From Flavobacterium sp. IB48 (GTDB taxonomy: Bacteria; Bacteroidota; Bacteroidia; Flavobacteriales; Flavobacteriaceae): a stretch of 64,000 bases of DNA. Where the stretch lies: positions 54,843-118,842 of the forward strand of contig NZ_JAEFCA010000003.1 of the NCBI RefSeq assembly GCF_016405855.1, written 5' to 3'. Made by a program: the position numbers and the translations under genes. Below the pieces are notes generated by a model, which was given only the letters and a program-made list of their open reading frames with translations, did not search any database and was not told where the DNA came from. The stretch's first letter is position 1; the number at the start of each line of letters is the position of its first letter. Of this stretch, positions 8,802 through 16,962 are shown piece by piece.

Positions 8802-9569
8802 ATGAAAAACAATTTTATCAGAGTCCTAATTTCACTGCTTCCTCTATGTGCGTTAGGGCAAACTCAGAAAAAAGAAATTAACCAACAGCTTCAGACTTGG
8901 GTTTCTATAAATACGGTTACCAAATTTGCAGACCGTTGGGGTGTGATTGGCGATTTTCATATCAGGCGAAATGATTTTGTTGCCGATCCGAGTTTTTATT
9001 TTATAAGAGGAGGTATCAGTTATATTCCAAATTCAAATATTTCTTTAAATTTAGGATATGCGCATATGTGGCTGGCACCGTCAAATCCAGACTGGAGTAC
9101 TTTTGCAGATGAAAACAGAATTTACCAGCAAGCGCAGTTAAACACAAAATTTGGAAATATAAGCATTCTGCAGCGCTTACGGAATGAACAGCGCTGGCAG
9201 GAAAAAATAGTTAATGATAAACCCAGCGGAGATTGGCGATTTACCAATAGAATTCGCTATCTGATGAGTTTTACTTTCCGAATTTCCGATAAAAAATCAT
9301 GGCCACAAATGGTTCTTTCTGATGAAATTCTGCTGCATTTTGGAGAGGAAGTTATTTACAACACATTTGACCAAAATCGTTTTTTTGTTGGGATTAAAAA
9401 AAATATCAATCCAAAATGGAGTTATGATTTTGGCTACATGAATGTATATCAACAAAAATACTCTGGATATCAATACGATATGAATCATACGATAAGATTG
9501 TTTTTTTATCTAAGTACCAGTATTAGAAAAAAAGCACCTTCAGAGATTGAGAATTCTGGCGATGAATGA
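8802..9569 (+). CDS. DUF2490 family outer-membrane protein
   Basis: A 255-residue protein with a signal peptide (to about residue 19, LCALGQ) followed by alternating beta-strand sequence rich in aromatic residues, ending in RLFFYLSTSIRKK plus a short charged tail. The pattern NQQLQTWVSINTVTKFADRW with ...RLRNEQRW and NRIRYLMSF matches DUF2490 proteins, predicted small outer-membrane beta-barrels of unknown function common in Bacteroidota. It is transcribed alone, convergent with the hydrolase gene to its right. Confidence 0.8.
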   Translation: MKNNFIRVLISLLPLCALGQTQKKEINQQLQTWVSINTVTKFADRWGVIGDFHIRRNDFVADPSFYFIRGGISYIPNSNISLNLGYAHMWLAPSNPDWSTFADENRIYQQAQLNTKFGNISILQRLRNEQRWQEKIVNDKPSGDWRFTNRIRYLMSFTFRISDKKSWPQMVLSDEILLHFGEEVIYNTFDQNRFFVGIKKNINPKWSYDFGYMNVYQQKYSGYQYDMNHTIRLFFYLSTSIRKKAPSEIENSGDE

Positions 9570-9592
9570 TGTCTTACAAATACGATTTTTTC

Positions 9593-10558
9593 TTAGCATT
9601 GTTTGCAGGATTCAAAAAACTCAAAAGCCCTTTTCTCTGCATAAGAATATGTAGAATCTCGAAGCGGAAAAGCACAATGTCCGCCATATTTTGGAGTTTC
9701 CAGATAAACATAAGCACTATCCTTAGCAATAGATCTCGGATAACATCTTTCTCCCAGAAAAGGATCGTCGAGCGAATTAATAATTAAAACTGGTGTCGTA
9801 ATATCTTTTAGTGAAAACTCTGGAGAAACACGATGATAATAATCGTCTTTACTTGCAAAACCATGTAATGGCGCAGTAAAATATTGATCTACTTCATCAA
9901 AAGAAGTAATTTTATCTATTTGATCGCGGTTGATAAAATCAGGAAATTGAGCCGCTTTGTATTTCAGTTTCTTTTTAATATCAATCGTAAAATTCTTTAG
10001 ATAAACTCTATTAAAGCCTTGCTTAAGAACTTCTGCACTGGTCGCGATATGTGTTGGAACCGAAATAGAAACTGCTGCTTTTATGCGCTCGTCGATTTTT
10101 GTCCAACCCAAATAATTAAGCAATTGAACACCTCCCATCGAATATCCGATTAAATAAATATCTTCAAATCCTTTTCTTAAAACAAACTGAACTACTTCGT
10201 CAAGATCATCAACTGCACCGTGATGATACAATCTCGGAAGACGATTCATTTCTCCGCCACAAGTACGATTGTTCCAAGCAAAAACAGAAAAACCTTTCTG
10301 CTTAAAATAAGTTGCACAACTATTATTATATGTTCTGCGTGAGTCACCCTCTAAACCATGACATAAAATAACTGCTTTTTTAGGGTTATCAATAATATAA
10401 TCGATATTGATAAAATCTCCGTCGTTTAATTCCTGTTTCTCTCTTGTATATTCAGGAACTTCAAACTTTTTTATCAGTGCAGCATAAATAGTAGATATAT
10501 GCCTGTTTCGATTAAGAATAGAAGGAGAATTATATTCTGATTGTTCAATTAATGGCAT
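9593..10558 (-). CDS. alpha/beta hydrolase, YheT-like
   Basis: A 321-residue cytoplasmic alpha/beta hydrolase. It has the HGLEGDSRRTYN oxyanion region (about 67-78), the nucleophile elbow GYSMGGVQ (about 138-145, Ser), an acid in NSLDDPFLGERC (about 261-271) and a catalytic His in GGHCAFPL (about 293-300). The order and spacing match the YheT/ABHD1-3 group of esterases. The substrate is unknown; relatives act on lipid or acyl esters. It is a single gene, convergent with the DUF2490 gene. Confidence 0.85.
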   Translation of the reverse strand: MPLIEQSEYNSPSILNRNRHISTIYAALIKKFEVPEYTREKQELNDGDFINIDYIIDNPKKAVILCHGLEGDSRRTYNNSCATYFKQKGFSVFAWNNRTCGGEMNRLPRLYHHGAVDDLDEVVQFVLRKGFEDIYLIGYSMGGVQLLNYLGWTKIDERIKAAVSISVPTHIATSAEVLKQGFNRVYLKNFTIDIKKKLKYKAAQFPDFINRDQIDKITSFDEVDQYFTAPLHGFASKDDYYHRVSPEFSLKDITTPVLIINSLDDPFLGERCYPRSIAKDSAYVYLETPKYGGHCAFPLRDSTYSYAEKRAFEFFESCKQC

Positions 10559-10768
10559 AACAAAGTGTTTTTTGTGGTACTTATTACAAAGCTAAGAAAT
10601 CATTCAATATGTAATTTAATTCTTTCTTTTAATTTGTTTTCCTTTTTAATAATTTAACTATATGTAAATTTAAAAAAACAGTAAAGATTCTAAAGAAAAC
10701 TAATTGTTAAATATGCAAGAACACGGCTCATGAAGCGCCAACTCAGGTCTGAATGTTTACTTTATTTG

Positions 10769-10776
10769 TATCTTTG
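10769..10776 (+). promoter_or_regulatory. -7 promoter element of the sensor kinase gene
   Basis: TATCTTTG matches TAnnTTTG and lies 33 bp before the ATG. Confidence 0.5.
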
Positions 10777-10809
10777 TAAAATCGATTTACAAAAAGCAAA
10801 ATCCCTACA

Positions 10810-12180
10810 ATGTTTGAACTCTTACCAGTAGATCCAAAAACAATATTTCTACTTTACTTCTGGGGCAATTTATTTACTTGCGTCCTTATTTTTAGTTTTT
10901 CATTTTCGTATGCCACTAGCGATAATAGAAAAACTTTAAAGTGGTTCGGCTTAGGGAAATTAATACTTACTCTTGCATGGGTATTGGCTCTTTTACGAAA
11001 TATTATCCCTGATTTTGCTTCTATTAACATTGCCAATTCTATGATTTTAGGCGCTTGTTGCTTTGAAACGTTGGCTATGCTGTCTCTTATTAAAACACAT
11101 GCAAAAAAACATTATCGCTTTCAGATAGCCATTACCACAGCAACCATATTGCTATTTAATATTTCGACACTTTTTGATGCAACAATGAATACTCGCGTCA
11201 TTATTGGCGGTATTGGAGTCTTTGCCATTTATTTATTGCCTACAATAACTTATTTTACAGAAAAAGAAAAAAGCTTTTTTAAGACTTTTTATGTCTTGTG
11301 TTATATGGGTTTTGAAATTCTAATCGCAGTACGAACCGTTCACCGATATTTGTACCCTCAAAATCTTATTATTTCTAACGATACTTTTGATAGTTTATAC
11401 AGCATCTGTTTATTTCTATTGTCTTTAATTGGAATTGTTGGCTTTTTGCTTTTGGTGAAAGAAAAACAAGATCATAAAATTAAAAAGCTTTTAAATGACA
11501 AGAACCAATTCTTCTCTATAATCTCTCATGATTTAAGAGGGCCATTGGGTTCTTCTGTTTCTCTCTCTGAAATTTTACTTGAAAATATCGATCAGTACAG
11601 CCGAGAAGAAATTAAAGAAATATCAGAACTATTGCACGACTCAAATAAAAACATCTATAAGCTACTTGAAAATCTATTAGAATGGTCTAAGGTTCAAACC
11701 GGAATGATTACTTTTCATCCTAAAAACATGCTGCTAAACGCTTTAATTGAGGAAAATATTGAACTGAGCAGAAATGTCGCTTTAAATAAAAACATCAATA
11801 TTACATTTGAATCGGCTTATCTTGTTGAGGCAGAATTTGATAAAAATATGATTAGCACTATTTTGAGAAATTTACTTAGCAATGCGATTAAATTTACTGA
11901 CAAAAACGGCGAGATAAAAGTGAAGCTTATCAAGACAAATCAAAAAGTAGAAATTTCGATTACGGATAATGGAATTGGAGTTCCTGACAGTATAAAAGAA
12001 AAGCTTTTTAAAATCAATGGAAAAGTACTGCAAAAAGGAACAGAAAATGAACTAGGAAGCGGACTCGGATTGTTACTCTGTAAAGAATTTGTAAATATAC
12101 ATCAAGGAAAAATTTGGGTAGAAAGTGAACTTGGTAAAGGAAGTACATTCAAATTTACTCTTCCAATAAAAGTTCTTTAG
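10810..12180 (+). CDS. sensor histidine kinase with 7-TM-like input domain
   Basis: A 456-residue membrane kinase. Residues 1-220 contain about seven hydrophobic segments with short loops, so signals are probably sensed within the membrane. A short linker leads to the HisKA domain with phospho-acceptor His240 (FSIISHDLRGPLG), then the HATPase domain with N-box LLSNAIKFTDKNG, G1 DNGIGVPDS and G2 GSGLGLLLCKEF. No response regulator gene is adjacent and there is no receiver domain, so it is an orphan kinase whose partner is elsewhere. Signal unknown. Confidence 0.88.
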   Translation: MFELLPVDPKTIFLLYFWGNLFTCVLIFSFSFSYATSDNRKTLKWFGLGKLILTLAWVLALLRNIIPDFASINIANSMILGACCFETLAMLSLIKTHAKKHYRFQIAITTATILLFNISTLFDATMNTRVIIGGIGVFAIYLLPTITYFTEKEKSFFKTFYVLCYMGFEILIAVRTVHRYLYPQNLIISNDTFDSLYSICLFLLSLIGIVGFLLLVKEKQDHKIKKLLNDKNQFFSIISHDLRGPLGSSVSLSEILLENIDQYSREEIKEISELLHDSNKNIYKLLENLLEWSKVQTGMITFHPKNMLLNALIEENIELSRNVALNKNINITFESAYLVEAEFDKNMISTILRNLLSNAIKFTDKNGEIKVKLIKTNQKVEISITDNGIGVPDSIKEKLFKINGKVLQKGTENELGSGLGLLLCKEFVNIHQGKIWVESELGKGSTFKFTLPIKVL

Positions 12181-12266
12181 ATTATGAAATTGCCATCTCA
12201 AAATTCCAAATTATAATTCTCATTAGGAAAGTAAGCTTTGTGTGAATTCTTTAGAAAAAAATAAAA

Positions 12267-12312
12267 CAAAAAAATCCAAACTCCAGTTTTAATTGGAATT
12301 TGGATTTTTTAA
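12267..12312. terminator. bidirectional terminator between the kinase and SIMPL genes
   Basis: AAATCCAAA and TTTGGATTT arms close a hairpin with an imperfect inner stem and oligo-A/oligo-T flanks, between two convergent genes. Confidence 0.7.
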
Positions 12313-12332
12313 TATTGGAATTTTAGAAAAAT

Positions 12333-13022
12333 TTAGTCTAATACAAAACTTACGCTAACATTTGCTGTAATTTCGATTTCGCCAATTGCTAAAGTTTCAT
12401 TTGAAGCTCCCATTGAATCTGCTTCTTTCATTCTCATAGCGGCGTACACTGGTTGTGGACGGTAAACTTGAGAATTATCAGAAATTGTAAAAGCTTTACC
12501 CACTTTTTGCCCTAAAACAGACACATACTCTTCTGCTTTAGTTTTAGCATCTTTCATAGCTAATTTTCTAGCTTCAGACTCATATTGCGTTAATTTAGAT
12601 GATTCGAAAGAAACTCTGTCAATTCTATTGATTCCTTGCTGAACCAAACCTTCCATTAACTCGTCGTATTTAGCTAAATCTTTCACTACAATTTCTACAG
12701 TTTGTACAGCATTGTAAGAAGTTTTCTTTTTCTCATAATCGTACTGCGGATTAAGAGCTACTTGTTTTGTTTTGAAATCTGCTGTTGGAATATTCATTTT
12801 TTTGATGAATTTTAAAACAGCGTCCATCTTTTCGTCGTTTTGTTTTTTAACGTCTTTAGCATTATTCCCTTTTGTTTCAACAGAAGCTGAAATACAAACT
12901 TGATCAGGTGCTACTTTTACTTTTCCTTCTCCATTAACATTAATTAGAGGTACTTGTTTGATTTCTTGGCCGTAAGACATAGTCATAAACATGATTGTTA
13001 AAAATAATACTAGTTTTTTCAT
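12333..13022 (-). CDS. SIMPL domain (DUF541) periplasmic protein
   Basis: A 229-residue exported protein: signal peptide to about residue 18 (MTMSYG), then the SIMPL/DUF541 domain. Conserved features are the N-terminal VNGEGKVKVAPDQVCISASVE strand, the TKQVALNPQYDY segment and the helix EARKLAMKDAKTKAEEYVSVLGQKVG. Homologues include BP26/Omp28 of Brucella and E. coli YggE, which lowers oxidative stress and can form channel-like oligomers; function here is inferred only from family. It is transcribed alone. Confidence 0.9.
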   Translation of the reverse strand: MKKLVLFLTIMFMTMSYGQEIKQVPLINVNGEGKVKVAPDQVCISASVETKGNNAKDVKKQNDEKMDAVLKFIKKMNIPTADFKTKQVALNPQYDYEKKKTSYNAVQTVEIVVKDLAKYDELMEGLVQQGINRIDRVSFESSKLTQYESEARKLAMKDAKTKAEEYVSVLGQKVGKAFTISDNSQVYRPQPVYAAMRMKEADSMGASNETLAIGEIEITANVSVSFVLD

Positions 13023-13073
13023 TTTTGTTAAATTTTAATATTTAAAAAAGACATTTCAAAAGTTATGCCACCA

Positions 13074-13712
13074 TTACAATTTTCCCAATTTTGCCATTCC
13101 AAAAAGTATTAAAATTGGAATCGCAAGAAGTATAACCATCATTGTGTGGTCTGTAAATAGTGATGGCATTTTAATTAAAGTTATCAAATATCCGCCTATA
13201 GCACCTCCAAAGTGTGCTGTATGCCCAATATTATCATTTTTGGCTTTCATTCCATAAATTGAGTACAATAAATACAAAATTCCAAAAATATAAGCTGGCA
13301 TAGGAATGACAAAAAATATTCCAAGCATCATATCTGGCTGCAACAATATTGCTGAATACAAAACTCCAGTCACCGCGCCAGAAGCTCCAACAGCTCGATA
13401 ACTATAATCGTTTTTATGCAATAACATGGTAAGAAGACTTCCGAAGATTAAACTTCCAAAATACACCAAGACAAAAGAAAAATTGCCAAGCCAGTTTAAA
13501 ACTACAGGAGCAAAAAAATACAAAGTCAGCATATTAAAAATTAAATGCATCATATCTACATGCAAAAATCCTGAAGATAACATTCTGATTTGCTCTCCAG
13601 AACGAATGCTTCCTACATGAAATTCGTATTTTCTAAAAAAATAAAGATCATTAAAACCTTTGTAACTAATAACAACGTTCGCAACGATAATCGCTATTAA
13701 AATAAAATTCAT
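13074..13712 (-). CDS. rhomboid family intramembrane serine protease
   Basis: A 212-residue protein with six predicted membrane segments. The catalytic serine is in GASGAVTGVLY (about residues 110-120), the catalytic histidine in NIGHTAHFGGAIGGY (about 162-176), and the HVDMMHLIFNMLTLYFF region (about 51-67) carries the conserved His and Asn of the TM2 oxyanion site. All residues needed for activity are present. Substrates are unknown; bacterial rhomboids cleave single-pass membrane proteins. It is divergent from the acyltransferase gene. Confidence 0.92.
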   Translation of the reverse strand: MNFILIAIIVANVVISYKGFNDLYFFRKYEFHVGSIRSGEQIRMLSSGFLHVDMMHLIFNMLTLYFFAPVVLNWLGNFSFVLVYFGSLIFGSLLTMLLHKNDYSYRAVGASGAVTGVLYSAILLQPDMMLGIFFVIPMPAYIFGILYLLYSIYGMKAKNDNIGHTAHFGGAIGGYLITLIKMPSLFTDHTMMVILLAIPILILFGMAKLGKL

Positions 13713-13802
13713 AAGTACTAATTATTGTGAATTGTAAATATAATCATTCTTAAAGATAAGTTAGCAAGAAAGCAAAATATCAATCGATAATCATTTTTAA
13801 TT

Positions 13803-13810
13803 TATCTTTG
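13803..13810 (+). promoter_or_regulatory. -7 promoter element of the acyltransferase gene
   Basis: TATCTTTG matches TAnnTTTG and ends 14 bp before the ATG. Confidence 0.5.
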
Positions 13811-13824
13811 TAAAAAAAATTTAG

Positions 13825-14697
13825 ATGCAGTTTCTTGTTTATATTTTAGCCTATCCATTACTTTGGCTTATCTCCATACTTCCGTTTCCTATATTTTATC
13901 TATTCTCAGATTTTGTTTACCTTCTGGTATACAGAGTAATTGGCTATCGTAAAAAAGTGGTTCGCGAAAATCTTGCGCTTACTTTACCTCATTTAAGCGA
14001 TGCTGAAAGAAAAGATATAGAAAAGAAATTCTACAAGCATATGTGTGATATGTTTTTAGAAATGATTAAAACCATGAGCATGTCTCCTGAAGAAATGGAA
14101 AGGAGATTTCAGGTTACCAATATTGATTTGGTTCGCGATTATGCTAAAAAAGGAAAAAGCGTAATTCTTGTAGCTTCGCATTATGCTAGTTACGAATGGC
14201 TTTTGACTATTAATCCAAAACTTGGATTTCAGGGTGTTGCTGTTTACAAAAGATTAGCCAATCCTTATTTTGATAAATTGGTTCGAAAAATCCGTTCTAA
14301 ATACAATACAGAAATGATCGAAACCAGAAAAGCAATTCCAACAATGGCGCAACATCAGCGCGATGAAGTTTTAAGTTTGTATGGTTTAGCAAGCGATCAA
14401 TCTCCAAAATTGGATCGAATTTTTCACTCGATGAAATTTATGGGAATTGAAGTTCCAGTCCATACAGGAGCAGAAATGCTAGCAAAAAAATACGATTTAG
14501 CTGTCATAATGGTGAAAGTAAAAAAAGTAAAAAGAGGATTTTACGAAGCGACTTTTCTTTCTCTTGCTGATGATCCGAAAGAATTTGAAAATTTTGACAT
14601 CACAGAAATGTATTTAAGAGAAGTAGAAAAACAAATTCTAGAATCTCCAGAATTTTATTTGTGGACACACAAAAGATGGAAACACCGTATTGAATAA
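13825..14697 (+). CDS. LpxL/HtrB-like lipid A or lysophospholipid acyltransferase
   Basis: A 290-residue inner-membrane enzyme with an N-terminal membrane anchor (about 1-35) and an acyltransferase domain. The catalytic H-x4-E dyad is in VASHYASYEW (about residues 115-124), followed by the GVAVYKRLANP substrate region and the ASDQSPKLDR block (about 191-200). The C-terminus ends in FYLWTHKRWKHR, the WxHrRwK ending of the LpxL family. It likely transfers a secondary acyl chain to lipid A precursors; Bacteroidota homologues may also acylate other lipids. It is convergent with glmM, separated by a perfect palindromic terminator. Confidence 0.88.
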   Translation: MQFLVYILAYPLLWLISILPFPIFYLFSDFVYLLVYRVIGYRKKVVRENLALTLPHLSDAERKDIEKKFYKHMCDMFLEMIKTMSMSPEEMERRFQVTNIDLVRDYAKKGKSVILVASHYASYEWLLTINPKLGFQGVAVYKRLANPYFDKLVRKIRSKYNTEMIETRKAIPTMAQHQRDEVLSLYGLASDQSPKLDRIFHSMKFMGIEVPVHTGAEMLAKKYDLAVIMVKVKKVKRGFYEATFLSLADDPKEFENFDITEMYLREVEKQILESPEFYLWTHKRWKHRIE

Positions 14698-14700
14698 ATA

Positions 14701-14746
14701 ATAGAAAAAAGCCTCTTTAGAAATTTCTAAAGAGGCTTTTTTCTAT
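14701..14746. terminator. perfect palindromic bidirectional terminator
   Basis: A 46-nt perfect palindrome (two 23-nt arms with no unpaired centre) with core GCCTCTTTAGAAA, flanked by A6 and T6 tracts. It lies between the convergent acyltransferase and glmM genes and can stop transcription in both directions. Confidence 0.9.
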
Positions 14747-14761
14747 TTAAAAACTGAAATC

Positions 14762-16150
14762 TTAGATTCCAGCGATCACTTTGATTTCATCAATAATTCT
14801 TAGTGCTAATTTATCTGCTGCATCTTGAGAAGGCGCTTCAGTATAAATACGAATAATTGGCTCTGTGTTTGATTTTCTTAAATGAACCCATTCTGTTGCA
14901 AAATCAATTTTTACACCATCAATTGTCGAGATATCTTCGTTTTTATATTTCTCTGTCATTTGAGTTAAAATTGCATCAACATCAATTTGAGGTGTCAATT
15001 CAATCTTATTTTTACTCATGTAATACTCTGGATAAGAAGCTCTCAAAGCAGAAACTGGCATTTTTTTGTTTGCTAAATGCGTCAAAAACAAAGCAACTCC
15101 TACTAGACTGTCTCTTCCATAGTGCAATTCTGGATAGATAATTCCACCGTTTCCTTCACCACCAATAATAGCGTTGTTTTTCTTCATTAATTCTACCACA
15201 TTCACCTCTCCTACTGCACTTGCTTCATAACTTCCGCCATGTGCTTTTGTAACATCTCTTAAAGCACGAGAAGATGACATATTAGAAACGGTATTTCCTG
15301 GAGTTTTACTCAAAACGTAATCTGCGCAAGCTACCAAAGTATATTCTTCGCCAAACATTTCTCCGTCTTCGCTAATAAAAGCCAAACGGTCAACATCTGG
15401 ATCTACTACAATACCAAAATCAGCTTTTTCTTTTACAACAAGCTCAGAAATATCAGTTAAATGTTCTTTTAATGGCTCAGGGTTATGAGGAAAATGTCCG
15501 TTTGGTTCGCAATACAATTCAACCACTTCAACTCCCATTAATTTTAGCAGTTTAGGAATAATAATTCCTCCAGATGAATTTACACCATCAACAACCACTT
15601 TAAATTTAGCTTCTTTAACCGCTTCTATATCAACCAATGGCAAGTTTAAAACTTCATCGATATGAATATCCATATAAGCGTCATTTGAAATCACTTCACC
15701 TAAACTATCAACATCAGAAAAATCGAAAGCTTCTGCTTCTGCAATTTCAAGAATTTTTGCTCCGTCGGCACCGCTTAAAAATTCTCCTTTTGCATTTAAT
15801 AATTTTAAAGCATTCCATTGTTTTGGATTGTGAGATGCTGTTAAAATAATTCCGCCATCTGCTTTTTCTAACGGAACAGCCACTTCAACAGTTGGAGTTG
15901 TAGAAAGCCCAAGATCGATAACATCGATCCCCAGACCAATTAAAGTATTCACTACTAAATTATGAATCATTGGTCCCGAGATTCTAGCATCACGGCCAAT
16001 TACAACAGTCAATTTATCTTTAGCAATATTATTTTTTAAGAAAGTTCCGTACGCCGACGCAAATTTCACTGCATCAACAGGAGTTAGATTATCTCCCACT
16101 TTTCCTCCGATCGTTCCACGGATTCCAGAAATAGATTTTATTAAAGTCAT
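14762..16150 (-). CDS. glmM: phosphoglucosamine mutase
   Basis: A 462-residue alpha-D-phosphohexomutase converting glucosamine-6-P to glucosamine-1-P for peptidoglycan and LPS. Four domains are visible: the active-site serine loop LTASHNPKQWN with phospho-Ser106, the metal-binding loop DPDVDRLAF (about 250-258), the sugar-binding loop GEGNGGI (about 336-342) and the phosphate-binding loop RKSNTEPIIRIY near residue 430. The family includes phosphomannomutase; the length and GEGNGG loop fit the Bacteroidota enzyme annotated as GlmM. It is monocistronic with its own -7 element. Confidence 0.88.
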   Translation of the reverse strand: MTLIKSISGIRGTIGGKVGDNLTPVDAVKFASAYGTFLKNNIAKDKLTVVIGRDARISGPMIHNLVVNTLIGLGIDVIDLGLSTTPTVEVAVPLEKADGGIILTASHNPKQWNALKLLNAKGEFLSGADGAKILEIAEAEAFDFSDVDSLGEVISNDAYMDIHIDEVLNLPLVDIEAVKEAKFKVVVDGVNSSGGIIIPKLLKLMGVEVVELYCEPNGHFPHNPEPLKEHLTDISELVVKEKADFGIVVDPDVDRLAFISEDGEMFGEEYTLVACADYVLSKTPGNTVSNMSSSRALRDVTKAHGGSYEASAVGEVNVVELMKKNNAIIGGEGNGGIIYPELHYGRDSLVGVALFLTHLANKKMPVSALRASYPEYYMSKNKIELTPQIDVDAILTQMTEKYKNEDISTIDGVKIDFATEWVHLRKSNTEPIIRIYTEAPSQDAADKLALRIIDEIKVIAGI

Positions 16151-16176
16151 TTTTGTGAGTTAGGGTTATTTTTTTA

Positions 16177-16184
16177 CAAATATA
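16177..16184 (-). promoter_or_regulatory. -7 promoter element of glmM
   Basis: Minus strand reads TATATTTG, matching TAnnTTTG, 26 bp upstream of the glmM ATG. Confidence 0.5.
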
Positions 16185-16210
16185 AAAAAGTTACCGAGTT
16201 ACTAAGGCGC

Positions 16211-16349
16211 TAAGTTTCTAAGATTTTAAATTTAACCTATAAGAAACTACTTATATCTCGCTATTTTTATAACAAAATGATTTAAAAAAGTTTTTATACA
16301 TTTACTAAAATAACTCAGAATCTTAGAAACTTCGATTCTTAGAAACTTA
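16211..16349. repeat. inverted and tandem copies of a TTAGAAACTT-type repeat
   Basis: TAAGTTTCTAAGATT at 16211-16225 is the complement of AATCTTAGAAACTT at 16319-16332, and a second, nearly identical direct copy follows at 16335-16349. The copies flank the 5' region of the ACP phosphodiesterase gene and end 8 bp before its ATG. Such sequences look like dispersed short repeats of this lineage rather than a coding or promoter feature. Confidence 0.5.
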
Positions 16350-16356
16350 TAAAAAA

Positions 16357-16941
16357 ATGAATTTCTTAGCCCACATATACCTTTCTGGAGAAAATGATCT
16401 GATTAAAATCGGGAATTTTATGGCTGACGGAATTCGCGGAAAACAGTTTGAGCATTTTCCTGAAGATGTACAAAAAGGAATTTTACTGCATCGATTCATA
16501 GATACTTATACCGATTCTCACGATATTTTTAGAACTAGCACCAAACGTCTGCATGACAGATATCATCATTATGCCGGCGTAATTGTAGATATTGTTTACG
16601 ATCATTTTCTAGCCAAAAACTGGGAAAAATATTCGGATGAAAAGTTAGAACTTTTCGTAAAGCGATTTTATCACTCCTTACACGATAATTACGAAATCTT
16701 AACCGAAAGGACACAAGGTTTAATGCCTTATATGATTGAAAGAAACTGGCTTGTAAGTTATCGTACAACTGAAGGAATTCAGCATATTTTAACTCAAATG
16801 GACAGAAGATCTAAAAACATTTCTCAAATGCAGTTTGCTGTTGAAGAGCTCACTGAATTTTACGACGAATTTGAAAAAGAATTCACTCTTTTTTTTGAAG
16901 AAATGAGAGCACAAGCAAAACAAAAACTGCTTACACTCTAA
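16357..16941 (+). CDS. acpH: acyl carrier protein phosphodiesterase
   Basis: A 194-residue protein matching the AcpH/DUF479 family: start MNFLAHIYLS, then IGNFMADGIRG, ILLHRFIDTYTDSH and AGVIVDIVYDHFLAKNW. These place the conserved His and Asp residues of the HD-like metal site. AcpH removes the 4'-phosphopantetheine arm from holo-ACP. The start codon follows an A-rich stretch within the short-repeat region; the stop is 22 bp before the gamma-glutamyltransferase gene, so the two may be co-transcribed. Confidence 0.85.
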   Translation: MNFLAHIYLSGENDLIKIGNFMADGIRGKQFEHFPEDVQKGILLHRFIDTYTDSHDIFRTSTKRLHDRYHHYAGVIVDIVYDHFLAKNWEKYSDEKLELFVKRFYHSLHDNYEILTERTQGLMPYMIERNWLVSYRTTEGIQHILTQMDRRSKNISQMQFAVEELTEFYDEFEKEFTLFFEEMRAQAKQKLLTL

Positions 16942-16962
16942 CTCATTTTAACCTTATTACAC

